From assembly GCA_947568835.1 (NCBI GenBank), contig OX387606.1:9982001-10046000 (forward strand): a DNA stretch of 64,000 nucleotides, given 5' to 3'. The notes under the pieces are model-generated. The model searched no databases and had not been told where the DNA came from. It was given only the letters and a program-made list of their open reading frames with translations. Of the stretch, positions 15,701 to 27,560 are shown in pieces. The position numbers were made by a program, and so were the translations under genes. Origin of the DNA: Protonemura montana. Lineage: Eukaryota > Arthropoda > Insecta > Plecoptera > Nemouridae. Numbering within the stretch: the stretch's first letter is position 1; every line of letters begins with the position of its first letter.

Positions 15701-18700
15701 AGTTTATAGTAGCATAGGTATCAAAAGTGATCCCAACTATGATATGCAAGACATATCTCGCGCGATATTAGACCAAGTTTCCTTCTACGGCAATGCTAGC
15801 TCTAAACCGCGTTAATTTACAAACCAGATGGTGGGTGGAGGAATATAATTTCAGGCAATCACGAAATAGGCCACTGATCTTGCGGGATTGAAATCGGATG
15901 GCGAGAGATATTCACTTTGTCGAGACATTTTTGTGGCCTAAGAAAAAAGATAGTTAGGTAGGTTATATATATATTGTTTAGGGTGGTGGCAGCTTGTCTG
16001 TGTTAGGCGTAACAGACTCACTTTTAATAAGGTGGGTGTGCGAGATCGACTAGAGAAGAGATGCGATGAACGCTTCGCTGGTCAAATAATACAATTAGAC
16101 ATAGACGGACGTATTATTATTATATTATATAGAATGATAATTAAGACGAATAAATTCAACAATTAACTTTTCAAAGAAAGAACGCAAAAGGGAAAAAATA
16201 GATGCTCATTTGCTGGTGAGTTACGGTTCGTTTACTCTCGCGATGCTTTATTGAATAAATTATAACTAGTCCCCCAGAACGGCGAAATTATGCGCGAGTA
16301 TCTCAATCTGGGGCTGGAGTGAATTAGTAAGCAGTGTTATGCTGTAGGTGCTGTAAGGTGCTGTACCCCCGCCGTGAGCTAATTAGACAAATGAAAAGTT
16401 TTGAAAAAGTCGTCTGTGTACACGTAGGTAGGTAGGTGATGTGGTATCAAGATTATGTCCGAAGGTCATGGGTAAATGGCAACAAACCGAATCAAAATTT
16501 TGCGCGTTCGAGTGTGTGTACTGTACCTACGCAGGTTTAAAACAAATTATGCAAATTAGAGAACACATTAAAGACGATTTCGGTATCGACAACCTTAAAA
16601 AAAATGCAACGTTTTATACATATCAAGAAACCGACTAAAAAAACAAGTACGGCATTGATGGCGACTTCCAGCGATAAATTCCGTTACGACACATTGACAA
16701 TGATTTATCCTCAATTACCTAAGTATCTATCCATTGAGCGGTAGACACCACATTTGTCCATATCGAGCCACATCTCAGCTCGGCATTTCAGCGAAAAGAT
16801 GGAAGATATTGCGTGAGAATCTAACCGAGATCGCTCGCAGATGTCACCCATCTGCTCGAATTGCGGCTCAAAACCTCTGCAATCTCAGACAACGAGGCAC
16901 AGGAAAGCTGCTTTAACTTATTCCTAAGCTAGAAAAACGAAGAAAAAATGTGCCCGTCGCACCAAGTTGACTCAGACGACGCCACAAGCGTCGCCGTCCT
17001 CAAAGCATCGACGTGACTCAGGGTGAAAGAATCCCCGCGACAACTCGACACCAACAAGTCATCATCAATCACACGCTCCGAAAGGTCCCGGCGAATACTA
17101 AATCCTTGTAAAGCCGTGGAGTTGACATCGTAATCGAGCCATCTCTCCAACCCGATTCTGACATCATCCGCCTATAATCTCCAGAAGTTACTGCTGTCGC
17201 CGTCGGTTTGCACCTAATAGCCGTTCGATTTATTTAGTTAGACCACACCACAAATCCTCGTAAAAACCACTCAGGTGAGAGAGAACAACATGGATCTTTC
17301 ATCTTGGCAATGAAGCTCCTAACACCACGTTGTATGTTCGATAAACAAAGCTATATCGAACCTGGCAATATTGTGCGAGTCCTTTTACGATCGCCAAATT
17401 GATCGGCAATGAAGTCCCATCAGTAACAAAACTCGACTGATTACACTTTTTTATGCAGTAGCAGAAAAACTCGCTTAGCGTGAATTCCTGGAACATCGTG
17501 ATCACCACTGCCAACGCCACGTTCCTATTCCAGCCCCCACTTTGAGCTATGACGCACATTGTCAAAGGGCAAACCTCAAACCGTACCGCACCCGGACCTT
17601 CCTTCACGTGGCCCAGTCCCATCCTATGTGTGACATCACTTCTGTACCTGTTGGTAGCTTTTGAGCAGATGACTGACAATCTCCCAGACGTCCATCGCCT
17701 CCTTGTCGCCGGTGCCTGTTCCTCCCGCAGGAATATTATGCTCCCAACAATTCCAACACTTGTTCGAACCGCGTCGCGACGCTTCCTTGACATTGTCGGC
17801 GTGTAACACCATTGCCTCAAGATGCCGCACGCACGTGGCGCGCCGATAACGATCTTGGCGCAGACTCTCACTGCACCGAGATGTGCTGATAGACGCACAT
17901 GGCAAGACGCTCTAGCGGGAAGCTATACTTCGCCGATTTCTGGATGAAAGGAAAAGGAGTGGAACACTTTTCCTTCGTTACGGTATCCGTGTATCTTAAA
18001 TGAATTGCACACACTCGCGCTAATTCTTGTACGGCAAACTCTAAATACTTCGTTTTCGTAATACAGATTCATAAATTCACGCCACTCGGAACACTCGGAA
18101 CAGCGTGGTCGTTATGCCAAAGGCATTCCGCCAAACGTTTTTCAAAATCGACACCCACGACTGAAACGTAAACGCCGAAAATGTCACACTTTTTCATAAA
18201 AACTAGATCACAATCGCGCGAGCAACCCGAAACACAGAACGAATCAATCGATAACACAGCACACGCTTCCCGTTTCCATTCGTGCACGCACGTGCGTACG
18301 CCGTGGGACCTCGTCCACGTGCTCTACGCGCGTCCTTGCGAAAGCGACGCACAGACGTCGACAGCGTCGACCAAGTGCGACCACGTGCAGCGGACCTACT
18401 GACTGACTGGCACGACGGCAGCGATCACGCCTACTTCGCGCGCCGGCCGGCCGGCCTGCCGCGCGTCGATCGGATAGGAGTACGCGACGGTGGCTGGTGG
18501 TATCGCTCTGCCTTGGGACAACACCTCGCTGGCAGGCCCGGGGCCCTGCGTTCTGAGGCCACAGGCCCCAGAGCAAACAGGTAGCTCTGTACATCGGCTC
18601 AAACCATGAAAGTGTGGATGTCCTATTACGTTTTAATGGGTACGAGGTCCTATACTAAAAAGGTTCTTCACTCAAAAAGCCCTAACCATAAATTGTACGA

Positions 18701-21700
18701 GTCCGCCTGAGCGGCAGAGACCCTCTACAGAAGTAACCCAAATAGCAATCGCTCAGATCCTACTTTGATTCGAGCTCGACCTCCAAGTCAATTTACTCCC
18801 GCAAAAAAAGTTAAATGATCATTTCGACTTTGTAACATGTGCGTTTCTTACGACCTGGCGCCACAACAATGTAACTTTGGGGTCAACTTCTATTTTATGA
18901 TAATTTTTGTGTAATGGCCGGGACCCATGTTAACATTCAGGTGCCAATTTTGCGTGCACCTTCAGTTCGGGCCCATCACTGGCCTGCGTTTATGCGTTTT
19001 TAAACCACAAGCTCATAAAAACCATCAACGTCACAGCGAAATGGCAGCTATGTGGTTTATTTATGGTGATGTAAACAGTTGTTTACGCCATACCTATCCT
19101 AATTGAGAGGTCATAAGGTGTAAGACTAAGAAAGCGTTGTTTCCTCGGGTTTATATCCTCAGCTGCATCCTTGCATCGCAATTGAACGCAAGTCAAAGGC
19201 ATTGGTAGATTCTAAAAAAGCCCGTGGCTGGTGTTGCTATAACTGTGATGACCATGACGTTAGCGAGTCTTTTTCTTGGCATTATTTATAAACTGTAATG
19301 CTGTCTGTATTCCTATTCCACGCCAAGCTTTCATGGCACAGGGTTTTGGGGAAGCCCTTTGAACAGGAGGGAGGGTTCCGACACGACGCACATGTCACGG
19401 GATTCCCTAGGGTAGCGGCGCTCCACTCTATCCGGATTGTTTTGGGGTAGGTTCACTGATCGCGTCATAAGCCACCACGTTTAGCGCAGAGGTTAACTTT
19501 CTACTCGGGTACGTGCCTTATATGTACCTTTTATTACTTTTATATTGGATTCTATTTTATTTTAGATTCATCCTCGAATTGAACACCTTTATTGAAAGGG
19601 TACCTTTGACGAATTAGTCACCACCCGCTACATTTATTGTAAGTAAACAAACAAAAATATACTGGTTGTCCCCAAAAAAAGGGGAAGCGGGCGTCACAGA
19701 CCAGCGACGAATGCAAATGCCCCCCGTGACCGGCACTTGCATGTTATCCCGGGGACTAGGGCTAGCTAGCCATGTGTGAGCGTCCACCCTGGTAGCCTCT
19801 AAGCCACTCCACTCGCTCCACCACCCTATTTGCATACACGGAACAAGCCAGAGGGGTGACATTATCATCGAACGAGGGGTTCCATAAAACAAACGCGCAC
19901 GAGGGGTAAAAAAAACAGCGCGCCGCGTTCACGACTTTACGATAAAGAAATCAAGCAAAACGAATAGCTAATGTTTCCGTCATATGCGAAAAGATCGATT
20001 CAAGCATGAATCAGATGGCATGATGAAGTTTATACGTACAGACCGGCATGTCGGTAGCCGCGTTTAAAATTAACCAATCGAGGTTTTACTTTTTTAGTAT
20101 TAAGACAGACACAATAACATTGCTTAAACTTAAATCTCAGACAGATCACTATCAGACTGCACTTGACTTTTTATTCGACCGTGGCCAAAGCGAGGCCGTT
20201 CGAAGACCATAACTCTCCGGCCGTTCGGCGTATGCCACACGATCGGGTCGCGGCGTTTAGACTCCAACATAATCATCTAGCGTTGAACCAGCCTCCGACG
20301 TTAGGGTCTACGTTCAGTTAAATTTATCACCCGTTGGTCACGTCTTTCGGCCGAAAACACGTTCGACGAGCAAGGTAAGTTGCTTACCACATCGCCCGGG
20401 TCCTCGAATCGCCTCTGCCGCCTCTCCTCACCCAACCCTGACCACTTACCCACTCGCCGGGTACGAGACAGATTTTGAACAAATTGGCCGAACATTGAGT
20501 TGACATGTGAGAAACGCTGACTACTGTAGCCGGCGCCCGGGTGAGTTTCGAGTTGTTTCAAGCGACCCTTGCGCCCAAAAATGGTCATACTAGGACTGTT
20601 GTAAAACGACACGTAAGCCCCCTATCCCGAAAACTATCGCACGTGGGCATCGTTTTGGGACACGACGGCACAACTTGCCCCCGCACGATCGAATCGCAAA
20701 AGAAATAATTTATCGTCGCTCTAAAGATAATAAATTATGCACTTTAAGTTTTAACCCGTGCGGTTAGGTTTTGTTGTTTTTTTTTTTCGTCACGATCTGA
20801 CAGCCGCGATACAATTTGACCGGCGTTAAACTAAAGGTGAGCGAATGATTTAAATCGCCTGTCTGCACATTTGCAACACATTTCTACCGATACATAACGC
20901 GTGCACATAACCTAATCATAGGACGTCAGACTAGACAGTTACACACATAGTTAGAAGCTATTCAGTCTTAAAACGCATGCGAGACCCCGCCATATTAAAC
21001 GCAATTAAAAAATTCTTCTCGGCGTAATCACGCCAATAAACCCTCTCAACCACGTCAATTATAAAGTCAGGTGCCTATTTGCGAAGCATTACGGTCGAAA
21101 ATTGTTACACAAAACAAAAACATAAACACCCTTCGTCTACGCAGGAACTTAAGTATCATACTGCAAAAGAATCGAATAATAGACCTGACATAATCCGAAA
21201 ACAGTCCGCCTTTCAGATGTTAAGCGACCACCCGATATCAAAACACTAGATAACGAAACCGGATCATCTATACAACATCAGCCAGCCGATACCCTTTCAA
21301 CGGTAGCACGAAGCGAAGAGGGTGACTCCCGCTAATACGTCCAGTCAATAGGGTCGACAGAAACGACTGAATGGACATCACATGAGGGTAGTGACTTGCG
21401 ATCGGTTAGCAAGGTCTATCGGACAAGAGACGCGAGCATGGACCAGGTAAATGCTAAGCAGTATGATCGCCCTTGAACCGAGAGAGTAGGTACAGATAGA
21501 AACAAGACAACTACGAAGACTACATCGACGACGGCGAAGACGATGACTATAATGCTGCATTTATTTCAAGCGATGCAACGAGCCAACGAGCTAACAGTTC
21601 GATCGATTAGAGAATGTGCACAATGTGCAATTGGAGGGGATTGCAGATGCTAGATGCACTAAACGAGTGGTGAAATAGCATGCGTGCATGGTGATTTTGG

Positions 21701-24700
21701 CTTACAGAAATAGGTCGAATGGGGCTCTTGATGGAGTGATGCAAGGAGGCATTTGTTAATTATCATACATGAAGAAAATTAATTGAATAAACTCGAAATG
21801 TTAGGATTTGACCCTTGAGACGTTGTTGCCTTGTGAAACGTTGGGGGCGTGAGCGTTGTTTATCTCTTGTACTTATCAACAGGAAACAGAGCATAATGGA
21901 AGCACAAACCAATTGAAACATTCTACCCTCTAATTAGCGCATGAAATATCCCCATGGATGAGAAGACATACAAAGGAAGCACACATCTAGAATGTGAACA
22001 TTTCTTTGGGACCCCATGTAATCAAAATAAAGGGTATGATTCACCTACCAAAGCTTAGAGGATAGAAATAATGTGTATTTATTGTCAAATTTCTAGATTC
22101 AATTTCATTGGCTATTTACAAAAAGCACTGTATTAGAAATTCAGTTCCTGTAATTTTTTTTTTTCTTCAAATGAATTGCAAATTATTGTCTATGGCAGTC
22201 AATTCAATTAGCCGGAAGCACACCAGCCGCGGCCGCGGCCGCTGGGGTTCAGGGTTCGATTGCCTGATAACAACATTTTCTTGTGTCCATAATCACAAAT
22301 CCCAACGTTTCTTGTGATACAAGAAAATAAGAGAGTTATTTTTAAGTTGGTAAGAGAGTTAATACCTCTGAATAATACCAATGTATAATACATCTGAATA
22401 CCCAAGTGCCTTCTAAGTATGCAATTGGTACATACTGTCCCTCTCTTTTTTATGGACTGAAAATGTTTGGAGCTATCTCTTTTAAAGTGACTGCAGCCCA
22501 TGCCTACTTTAACCTCGCATAAGTGTCGAGTTTTTCAGGGATAAAACCACAACTATCGCAGAATTTGCTCTCCTAGTACTTTAAATCGAATAAAAATAGT
22601 AGTGGTACAGATTTACCACTTACTGCTACAAAACATCAAACAGGCAACCAATAAATTATCGATTCCTACCTTGTGCCTCCCAACAGCGACATCCTTCCTC
22701 CGACTGTCGCCCCTGCCCGCTTCGCTCCTGGCCGCACGGCTGGCGCAACCCCGAGCCGGACTCCGTTCCCTCGCCTTCCCCTTGGTCACTTGCACTTTGT
22801 CTGCTTTCCCCACACTACCTGCCTTTGCACACTTCGTGGCCTGTACTCCGCCCTTGACCGACTTCACCGGTGGTGGCTGCCTGTCCACTTTGACCATCAC
22901 AGGAAACTTCTCCGCCTTGGTCTTGACTGCGGCCGGGCCCTTGTCGGACTTCAGGACGGGATTCCGATCAAGTTTTGCGCTGGCAGGTGATGGCTTGTCG
23001 GCTTTCGCCGCAATCGATGGCACTTGGTTTGGTGGCGTGTCGACGCGTGGCTTGCTCGCTTCGGCGCTCTTTGCCGCCGCGACAGGATTTCGCTGCACTT
23101 TCGACACACTCTGTGGCACTTCCGACGAGACCGCCTCCTCTTTCTTCTCGACTGGCGGCTTCTCTTTGAACTGTTTCTCCAACGGGGACTCTCTCCGCTT
23201 CAGCTCAGCGTCCGAATATCTGCTTGGCTCTTTGGTCACGACTTTTCTTGGGATTTTTAGCGCAGATATTTTTAGTTTGAGGCCACCCTGTGGGAAAATA
23301 AAAATCTGGATCAATAACAGGGGTCTGAATCTCAAAGTACGTAAACATTTGGTTTCCAAATTGAATTTATCTGGTATCTAAATTTAAAAAACCCTTTAAA
23401 TTTGAAAAATATTTACAGTTCCAGTTAAAATTGTCACCTTTGTTGCAAAGCAATCACAAAAAAACCCTTCCCATGCTTATCCTTCAAAACTAACACCATC
23501 TGATAAAAGTACCTTATGGCATATCACTGAAATTTGGTTGAATTGAGTTTTCAAGTGTTCATGTGGTAATTAGGAGGGTCTTTGATCGATTTATGTTCAT
23601 CTTGTCAGAAGTCAATATTTCAACCCGTCTTGACTCAACCATCTAAGCTGTGCTGCCAACTCACTTACCTACCCCCACCCCACCCCATCAGGTAAACCAG
23701 TGATCTTTACAAAAACCCAAAGGCAATGGGGTTATTCAACAACTCGGCCCAATAAATCGTTTTTGACAAACATGTTTCAGAGGTAAATATCGACTTTTAC
23801 AAATGCGTCCACAAGGAACCATTGCTAGATCTTGATGCACCAAAGTTTCCTGGATATACCACTACAATTAAAATAGCACACAATTGCAAGCCGAGAGCTT
23901 CCTAAAAGAATGTTAATGCATCACCTCTGGCAGAAAGATCGTCCCATCTCAGACCACTCTTGCTTGGAGCAACTGCACTCGACATAATTCAAACGGTTTA
24001 ACAGAAAGCAATGAATGCATATCTTGACAAATTGACAATTTACAAAATGAAACTTCTTGCTATCAGCAAAACATCCAAAATGTGAGTTTCTTGTAAATCT
24101 TTTCCAAGCACAGAACAATTTGGAACGCTGCATACACTCCATTGCCGCGTCAAAACGCAAACCAGTCCGTACCTGGTCGATGTTGGTCTCTCGTATCGAG
24201 AACGTCTGGTGCACCCGGGACGCCTGGCTCGAGCAGCTGCGTGACGAACATGACGTGCTGCCCGAATCGGAATCGCTCCAAGTGCACGACCCGCTCTCTG
24301 AACCCTGCAAAAGCGAGCACAACGTCTATCAGCAATCGCTGGCAAACTAACGACATTTGTAGTGGTTTAGCGGTGGACTTTCAAAATTTGAGAGTAGATT
24401 TTCTTTACATGTATTTATCTGCATCCAGCCAACAAAGGGACGGAAAGTATATAAGTGCGATAAACTTTCGCTATTCAGTGTACATACCTACGGTGTAATT
24501 CATATCTGAGCATGCTAAGAATCACACCGAGTAATTGGTGTTAAAAGTACCACAAAAATCCTCCCCTCTTCTCAACTCTAGCATTCATGGCATCAGGTAA
24601 ATATTAGTATTAAGCCTGCGATACTCATTACTAGAAGACTGACAAGAGACGGCATTATTTTATCTGTAGAGCTTGAGTATTGGTTGTTGCTGACTTTCTT

Positions 24701-26974
24701 GTTAAATACATCTGCCTCGTTGTTAAGAACCACTCTGAAGTTTAAATTTACCACAGTGCCCAAGGTACAGCGACAGCGGCGCCTTAACAACTATCAAGTC
24801 GCCGTACGATCGATACATTTTCAAATCGAATGAGAAAGAAATTTATCTGTTTTTACAGACTATAGCTGTTTGGCAAATCGACCAAGGGCATGGGCAGTGA
24901 GCCAATTTATGACGTTAAAACAATCCCACAGATTGCAAATTGGTGAGTCTGAATCTGATTGGAATATTGAGATAATATGCACACGTATTATTCTCCTCCC
25001 TCTTAGCTTTCTTCATCGCATTCCACTGACAACTCCCTTCTAGGGGGCACCACTAAGTTGATTTCAGTCCAGGCATTTTTTTTTTTTTTGGTAAATGACC
25101 AACTATTAACTTTCCCCAGTAACAATTCATTAGCATGTCCATTAACAATATTAATTCTTGTTGCACCAAATCAAACACTTCTGGTACTTTGCTTTCCCCT
25201 CCCATATTCCTAAGACCCATGAGATTTTTGGCAGCTTTTCATCAACTTCACACTGTTATTAACAGCCAGAGCTTTGGCATTATTTTAGCTTTTTTTTTTA
25301 CTGTCGAGCATAATTTCTCCTATCGAGCCAGAGCTTTCCAGTCGTTGAAAGTCGATCTCTAAACGCGGGACTCACCGAGTCGCTGCCAGAGTCAGAGTCG
25401 TCGGAACTGTCGGAGTCGTCATCAGAGCTGTCGCTGGCGTCATCGACCCCCCGCCGCCTTGCACGCTCGCAGCATTCGGTGACCGGTTTGGACGGCGGAG
25501 CAAGACCAGTGGGCGAGCCCTGAGAAGACGCAAATGAACATTTGGTACATTTGTAATTGAGTGAAGGAAGAGGTACTGTCTAAGAAGGAGTAGACCTTCA
25601 AATAAATGTAGTTCATAGAGGTTAAATAATATTTTTGACTGTTTTATTTTTTTTCTCCAACAGTCTCTAATGATTGTTTCCATGTTTCCAAATTTCTCAT
25701 TCTGAGATACAGAGGATTTAAACTTTCTTATTTGAATAAGATTCTGTAAAACCTACGCATGGTCCCTAGTTCACAGAACTTTGTGTCGGGTGAATAAGTT
25801 AAGGAAGAGATAATAAAAAAATTTCCTTTGCCACAAGATTCATTTTAGTTCATCTAAAAAAGTGAATATGTCTCAGATAGGTATCTGAATATATAGCCAC
25901 TTCATTTTGGACCTGAAGTAAAGACAGTAACATAAATCATCCATGAAAAAGCATGACAAGACGTCGTACCTTGATCGCATCCATGTCCACTGTGGATGGC
26001 AGGTCGTCGGGCTCCGAGTCTTCCTCCGCCGGCCGGTGGATAACCGCACTCCACGCCGAACTCGTCAGCAGCGGCAGCGACTCCGCAACCGGCCCCACGT
26101 ACTGCGCAACACAAGATAAAGCGGTCACAATATGGAATGAAATTTAGAGACGGATGGAGGTGGGGAATTTTTGGAGTTACATGATGCAGGGGACACTTGT
26201 GCTATTTTTGCGAATGAAGCTAACAAATGAAATTCCGTTATTATATTGAACCACTTCACTTCCCCAAACTCCATGCTTGATAGTAAATACGATGAAGAGC
26301 CTTTCATTGAATAGTTCCATCCAGTAAATGCTCTCCTTCTTATTTATAACTATAGATAAATGAGAAGTCACATTCTTGTAACTCTACTCACTAATGAGAA
26401 TGTTAAATAATCTAAAATAGCAAACCAAATAAGAAATTGTATCCTAATAGCTAACACAGCCACAATAAGTTCAGAGACCCGTAAACAATAAATAAATGTG
26501 AACTATACTATAACTATATTTAACTAGGTATATTCAAAGCATAGCTAGGTATTCAAGCTAGGTATTCAAAGCATCCTTTTCTAGTTCAAATGTCCAACAT
26601 GAGTTACAGGTATCCAGTCACTCATTTACAAAATCATCATCTTTAATAATGTACAATGCTTTAACAGTCAAATAGTTTTCCATCTACATCTGAGTTATAA
26701 CCTCTAAATATCTGCGTATTAGACAACCTACAACACCAATAAGACCTTACCTTATAACTGATTCCAATATACACTTTATCGAGATCTATCAAGCCTGCTG
26801 TCAATGTGACATTTTGAATGTGATGGAAATGATTTAAGTTTGTTTACAAAGAAAACCAACCTTCTTAGCATTTCCTTGTGCTTGTCTTCTGTTAGCTGGC
26901 TCGTCGCTCTGGCATTGTGTGTCCGAATACACAGACACCGATTTTTCGAGCTGGGGCATACTGAACGCTTCCAT
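1..26974 (-). CDS. ash1: ASH1-type histone H3K36 methyltransferase, N-terminal half (partial, 8 exons)
   Basis: Trithorax-group histone-lysine methyltransferase acting on H3K36 in chromatin. Coding exons in transcript order are 26974-26861, 26101-25970, 25519-25376, 24304-24173, 23287-22670, 2096-1884, 1243-1076 and 752-1. Each internal join has AG/GT signals and keeps frame, giving about 757 residues before the left edge. Identification rests on the join of exons 4 and 5, reading FSIRETNIDQGGLKLKI, which parallels FSVKETNFSEGNLKLKI near the start of human ASH1L as I remember it. A later IAQLARQL resembles vertebrate KLAQLIAT, and three AT-hooks follow in the last exon. The AWS-SET, bromodomain, PHD and BAH parts are not in the window. 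The start chosen is the first ATG of the frame in exon 26998-26861, after an in-frame stop. Further small exons inside the 20.6-kb intron cannot be excluded. The family call is firm; the exact exon set is less so. Confidence 0.86.
3428..3478 (+). repeat. (GA)n microsatellite
   Basis: Imperfect GA/GAGT simple repeat. The Ser-Leu-rich open frames on the reverse strand are translations of this repeat, not genes. Confidence 0.8.
6885..7010 (+). repeat. Unclassified repeat with segments A and B, copy 1
   Basis: Segment A (GTTACGAAACGTCGGGAAAT to CAAATAGTTTTT, 6885-6953) is followed by segment B (TGTGCTAAGGG, AAGTAGACATGAGTCTAAAA). Both segments recur at 50.5 kb, where A is inverted relative to B. 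No protein is encoded. Confidence 0.55.
7450..7731 (+). repeat. Unclassified interspersed repeat, copy 1
   Basis: Shares blocks with 23545-23822: AATTAGGAGGGTCTTTG, TTCAACCC, ACATGTTTCA-AGGTAAATAT and CCACAAGGAAC, in the same order and spacing. No coding capacity or clear terminal repeats were seen. Family unknown. Confidence 0.6.
8540..8755 (-). repeat. Unclassified interspersed repeat, copy 2
   Basis: Reverse-strand copy of the repeat at 7450. Its reverse complement carries CCAAGTGGCGATTAGAGG, GGTTGAAA-type homology reversed as TTTCAACCCTCCTGACT, and CATGTTTCAAAGGTAAATA. It is more diverged and shorter than the other two copies. Confidence 0.5.
9358..9379. repeat. 22-base perfect AT palindrome around CACGTG
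   Basis: TATATATACACGTGTATATATA reads the same on both strands. The centre is an E-box CACGTG. It may be only a TA microsatellite with a chance core. Confidence 0.6.
10630..11042 (-). repeat. 5S rRNA-derived SINE, copy 1
   Basis: Reverse-strand copy. Its head reads CCGGTTCTCGAGAGATCACA then GAAGTTAAGCAACAC and ends with GGGTGACCATC, all 5S rRNA-like. The body includes the family phrases GAAAGTTAGT, TTCATTCGCCTTGCTTA and TACGTGCCGGCACCGGG. The tail runs through AATGGCGTC and CAAAACACTGGTGTTTAACAC into AT-rich sequence. It is diverged from the 45-kb copy by many substitutions, so it is not recent. Confidence 0.8.
11098..11442 (+). repeat. 5S rRNA-derived SINE, copy 2 (tail-truncated)
   Basis: Plus-strand copy about 55 bases from copy 1 in opposite orientation. 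The head GGCGTGTTGGAAACACCGG matches the 45-kb copy, but part of the 5S internal-control-region equivalent (TTTGATCACCGAAGTT) is missing or shortened. The body contains ATGAAAGTTAGTACAGCAAC and TTCATTCGCTTTGCTTATC, then the CTAGGCTAGGTTAGATCCATC segment. Similarity stops at CCGACGCCATCAAG, lacking the 3' tail seen in the others. Confidence 0.78.
18285..18560. promoter_or_regulatory. CpG-dense patch in the ash1 intron
   Basis: Unusually rich in CG dinucleotides (for example GCGCGCCGGCCGGCCGGCC near 18437 and GTCGACAGCGTCGACC near 18357) compared with the AT-rich surroundings. Open frames exist on both strands but have no homology I recognise. It could be an internal promoter of ash1 or of a noncoding RNA. 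Confidence 0.3.
22670..23287 (-). other. ash1: ash1 large Lys/Pro/Ala-rich exon
   Basis: A 206-codon exon bounded by acceptor TTTCCCACAG and donor AAG|GTAGG. It starts with GGLKLKISALKIPRK, the best conserved N-terminal motif of the family. It then becomes low-complexity (repeated K-A-D-K-, P-V-, S-P-A type segments), as expected of a disordered nuclear linker. Repeated phrases such as DKGPAAVKTKAEKFPV and VKVDRQPPPVKSVKGG recall the imperfect GLVxKDxGKK repeats of vertebrate ASH1L; this parallel is my inference. The 259-codon plus-strand open frame over this exon is antisense. Confidence 0.85.
23545..23822 (+). repeat. Unclassified interspersed repeat, copy 3
   Basis: Lies between ash1 exons 5 and 4 (plus-strand sense). 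It aligns with the 7450 copy over nearly its whole length: TTTTCAAGTG, GGTAATTAGGAGGGTCTTTG, TTTCAACCCGTCTT, ACATGTTTCAGAGGTAAATA and CCACAAGGAACC. The centre includes a C-rich stretch (CCTACCCCCACCCCACCCC) not found in copy 1. Confidence 0.6.
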
Positions 26975-26998
26975 GCAACATTTACTTATGCATTCCGT
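26861..26998 (-). other. ash1: ash1 first coding exon
   Basis: Exon from acceptor GTTTTCAG (next base 26998) to donor AAG|GTTGGT at 26861. The chosen ATG is 26974-26972 and gives MEAFSMPQLEKSVSVYSD. A second, out-of-frame ATG lies 7 bases upstream (26981-26979) and would run 29 codons, overlapping the start. Neither ATG has a purine at -3, although the chosen one has G at +4. I could not align these 38 residues to vertebrate ASH1L, so the start is less certain than the downstream exons. Confidence 0.65.
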
Positions 26999-27514
26999 CT
27001 GAAAACAAATGAGAAAAACTCATTTTGCAGCTCAGTAGATTTATTTATTTAACCCTCAATGTGAGGTAGGGGTTGGTTGGCAGTAATGAAAGAAGAGGTG
27101 AGCAACCAATGAAATGTTCTTTTTTTGACAACCTAACTTGCTCTAATTCTTTTATTTGACACTTAACTAAACAAAGAATGTCATTTTGAGACTAAATCCG
27201 ATTGCAATACGCAAAAGCAGCATAGTTCTAACCTACTAAAAACGTTCAGAATATTTATTTTGGCGCTAACCCCCTCGGAAAAATGCGCTTCACCTTATTT
27301 ACATTTTTAGGCCTATCGGTTGCAGGGTGGCTTGCAAGACTACTTATCTACTCTACTTCCATTACATTGTTACTCCGCGGTATTTAACTACGTAATTTGC
27401 ATAAAAATCGTTATTATTGTGGGGATAAAATAAGACGGCATAGAGAGGATAATTGTTGTGTTCTCATGATAATGAAACATGTTAATCAGTGTAATTAACA
27501 AGGGTAATGTTTAC

Positions 27515-27560
27515 CTGAAATAGGAACCACTTCCATCACACACAACCATAAACACTTTGT
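27515..27560 (-). other. ash1: Probable 5' UTR exon of ash1 with upstream ORF
   Basis: A donor-like junction TTTCAG|GTAAAC falls at 27515/27514 on the minus strand. Joined to the acceptor before 26998, it produces a 12-codon upstream ORF (MEVVPISDGMHK, stop) that ends just before the main ATG. The 5' end of the exon is not visible; 27560 is a guess. Confidence 0.4.

Larger units (their letters stand above)
2097..22669. other. 20.6-kb intron of ash1, no further gene seen
   Basis: Between two in-frame ash1 exons. Open frames here are short, have no recognisable domain, and most overlap others on both strands. It holds a (GA)n tract near 3428-3478, two 5S-derived SINE copies facing each other at 10.6-11.4 kb, two copies of an unclassified 280-bp repeat at 7.45 and 8.54 kb, another unclassified repeat at 6.9 kb, a 22-base perfect palindrome at 9358, a cytosine run at about 11,770, and CpG-rich patches at 18.2-18.6 kb and 20.2-20.7 kb. 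An intron this long often carries enhancers or alternative promoters, but nothing in the sequence proves it. Confidence 0.6.

Noticed and set aside
16929-17905. Minus-strand frames of 73, 89 and 199 codons in the ash1 intron
   Set aside because: Overlapping frames with no shared splice logic, in-frame stops just upstream and no domain I recognise; they could be an old element but cannot be supported.
20301-20612. 103-codon minus-strand frame as a possible extra ash1 exon
   Set aside because: No convincing acceptor in the right phase and no family motif; more likely CpG-rich noncoding DNA.
22224-22264. GC hairpin (CCGCGGCCGCGG) next to a GGGTTCGATTGCC box B-like motif
   Set aside because: Too short and without a matching box A; may be a decayed pol III element but not supportable.
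22602-23381. 259-codon plus-strand open frame
   Set aside because: Antisense to the ash1 LKLKI exon; long only because the sense strand is GC-rich and low in complementary stops.
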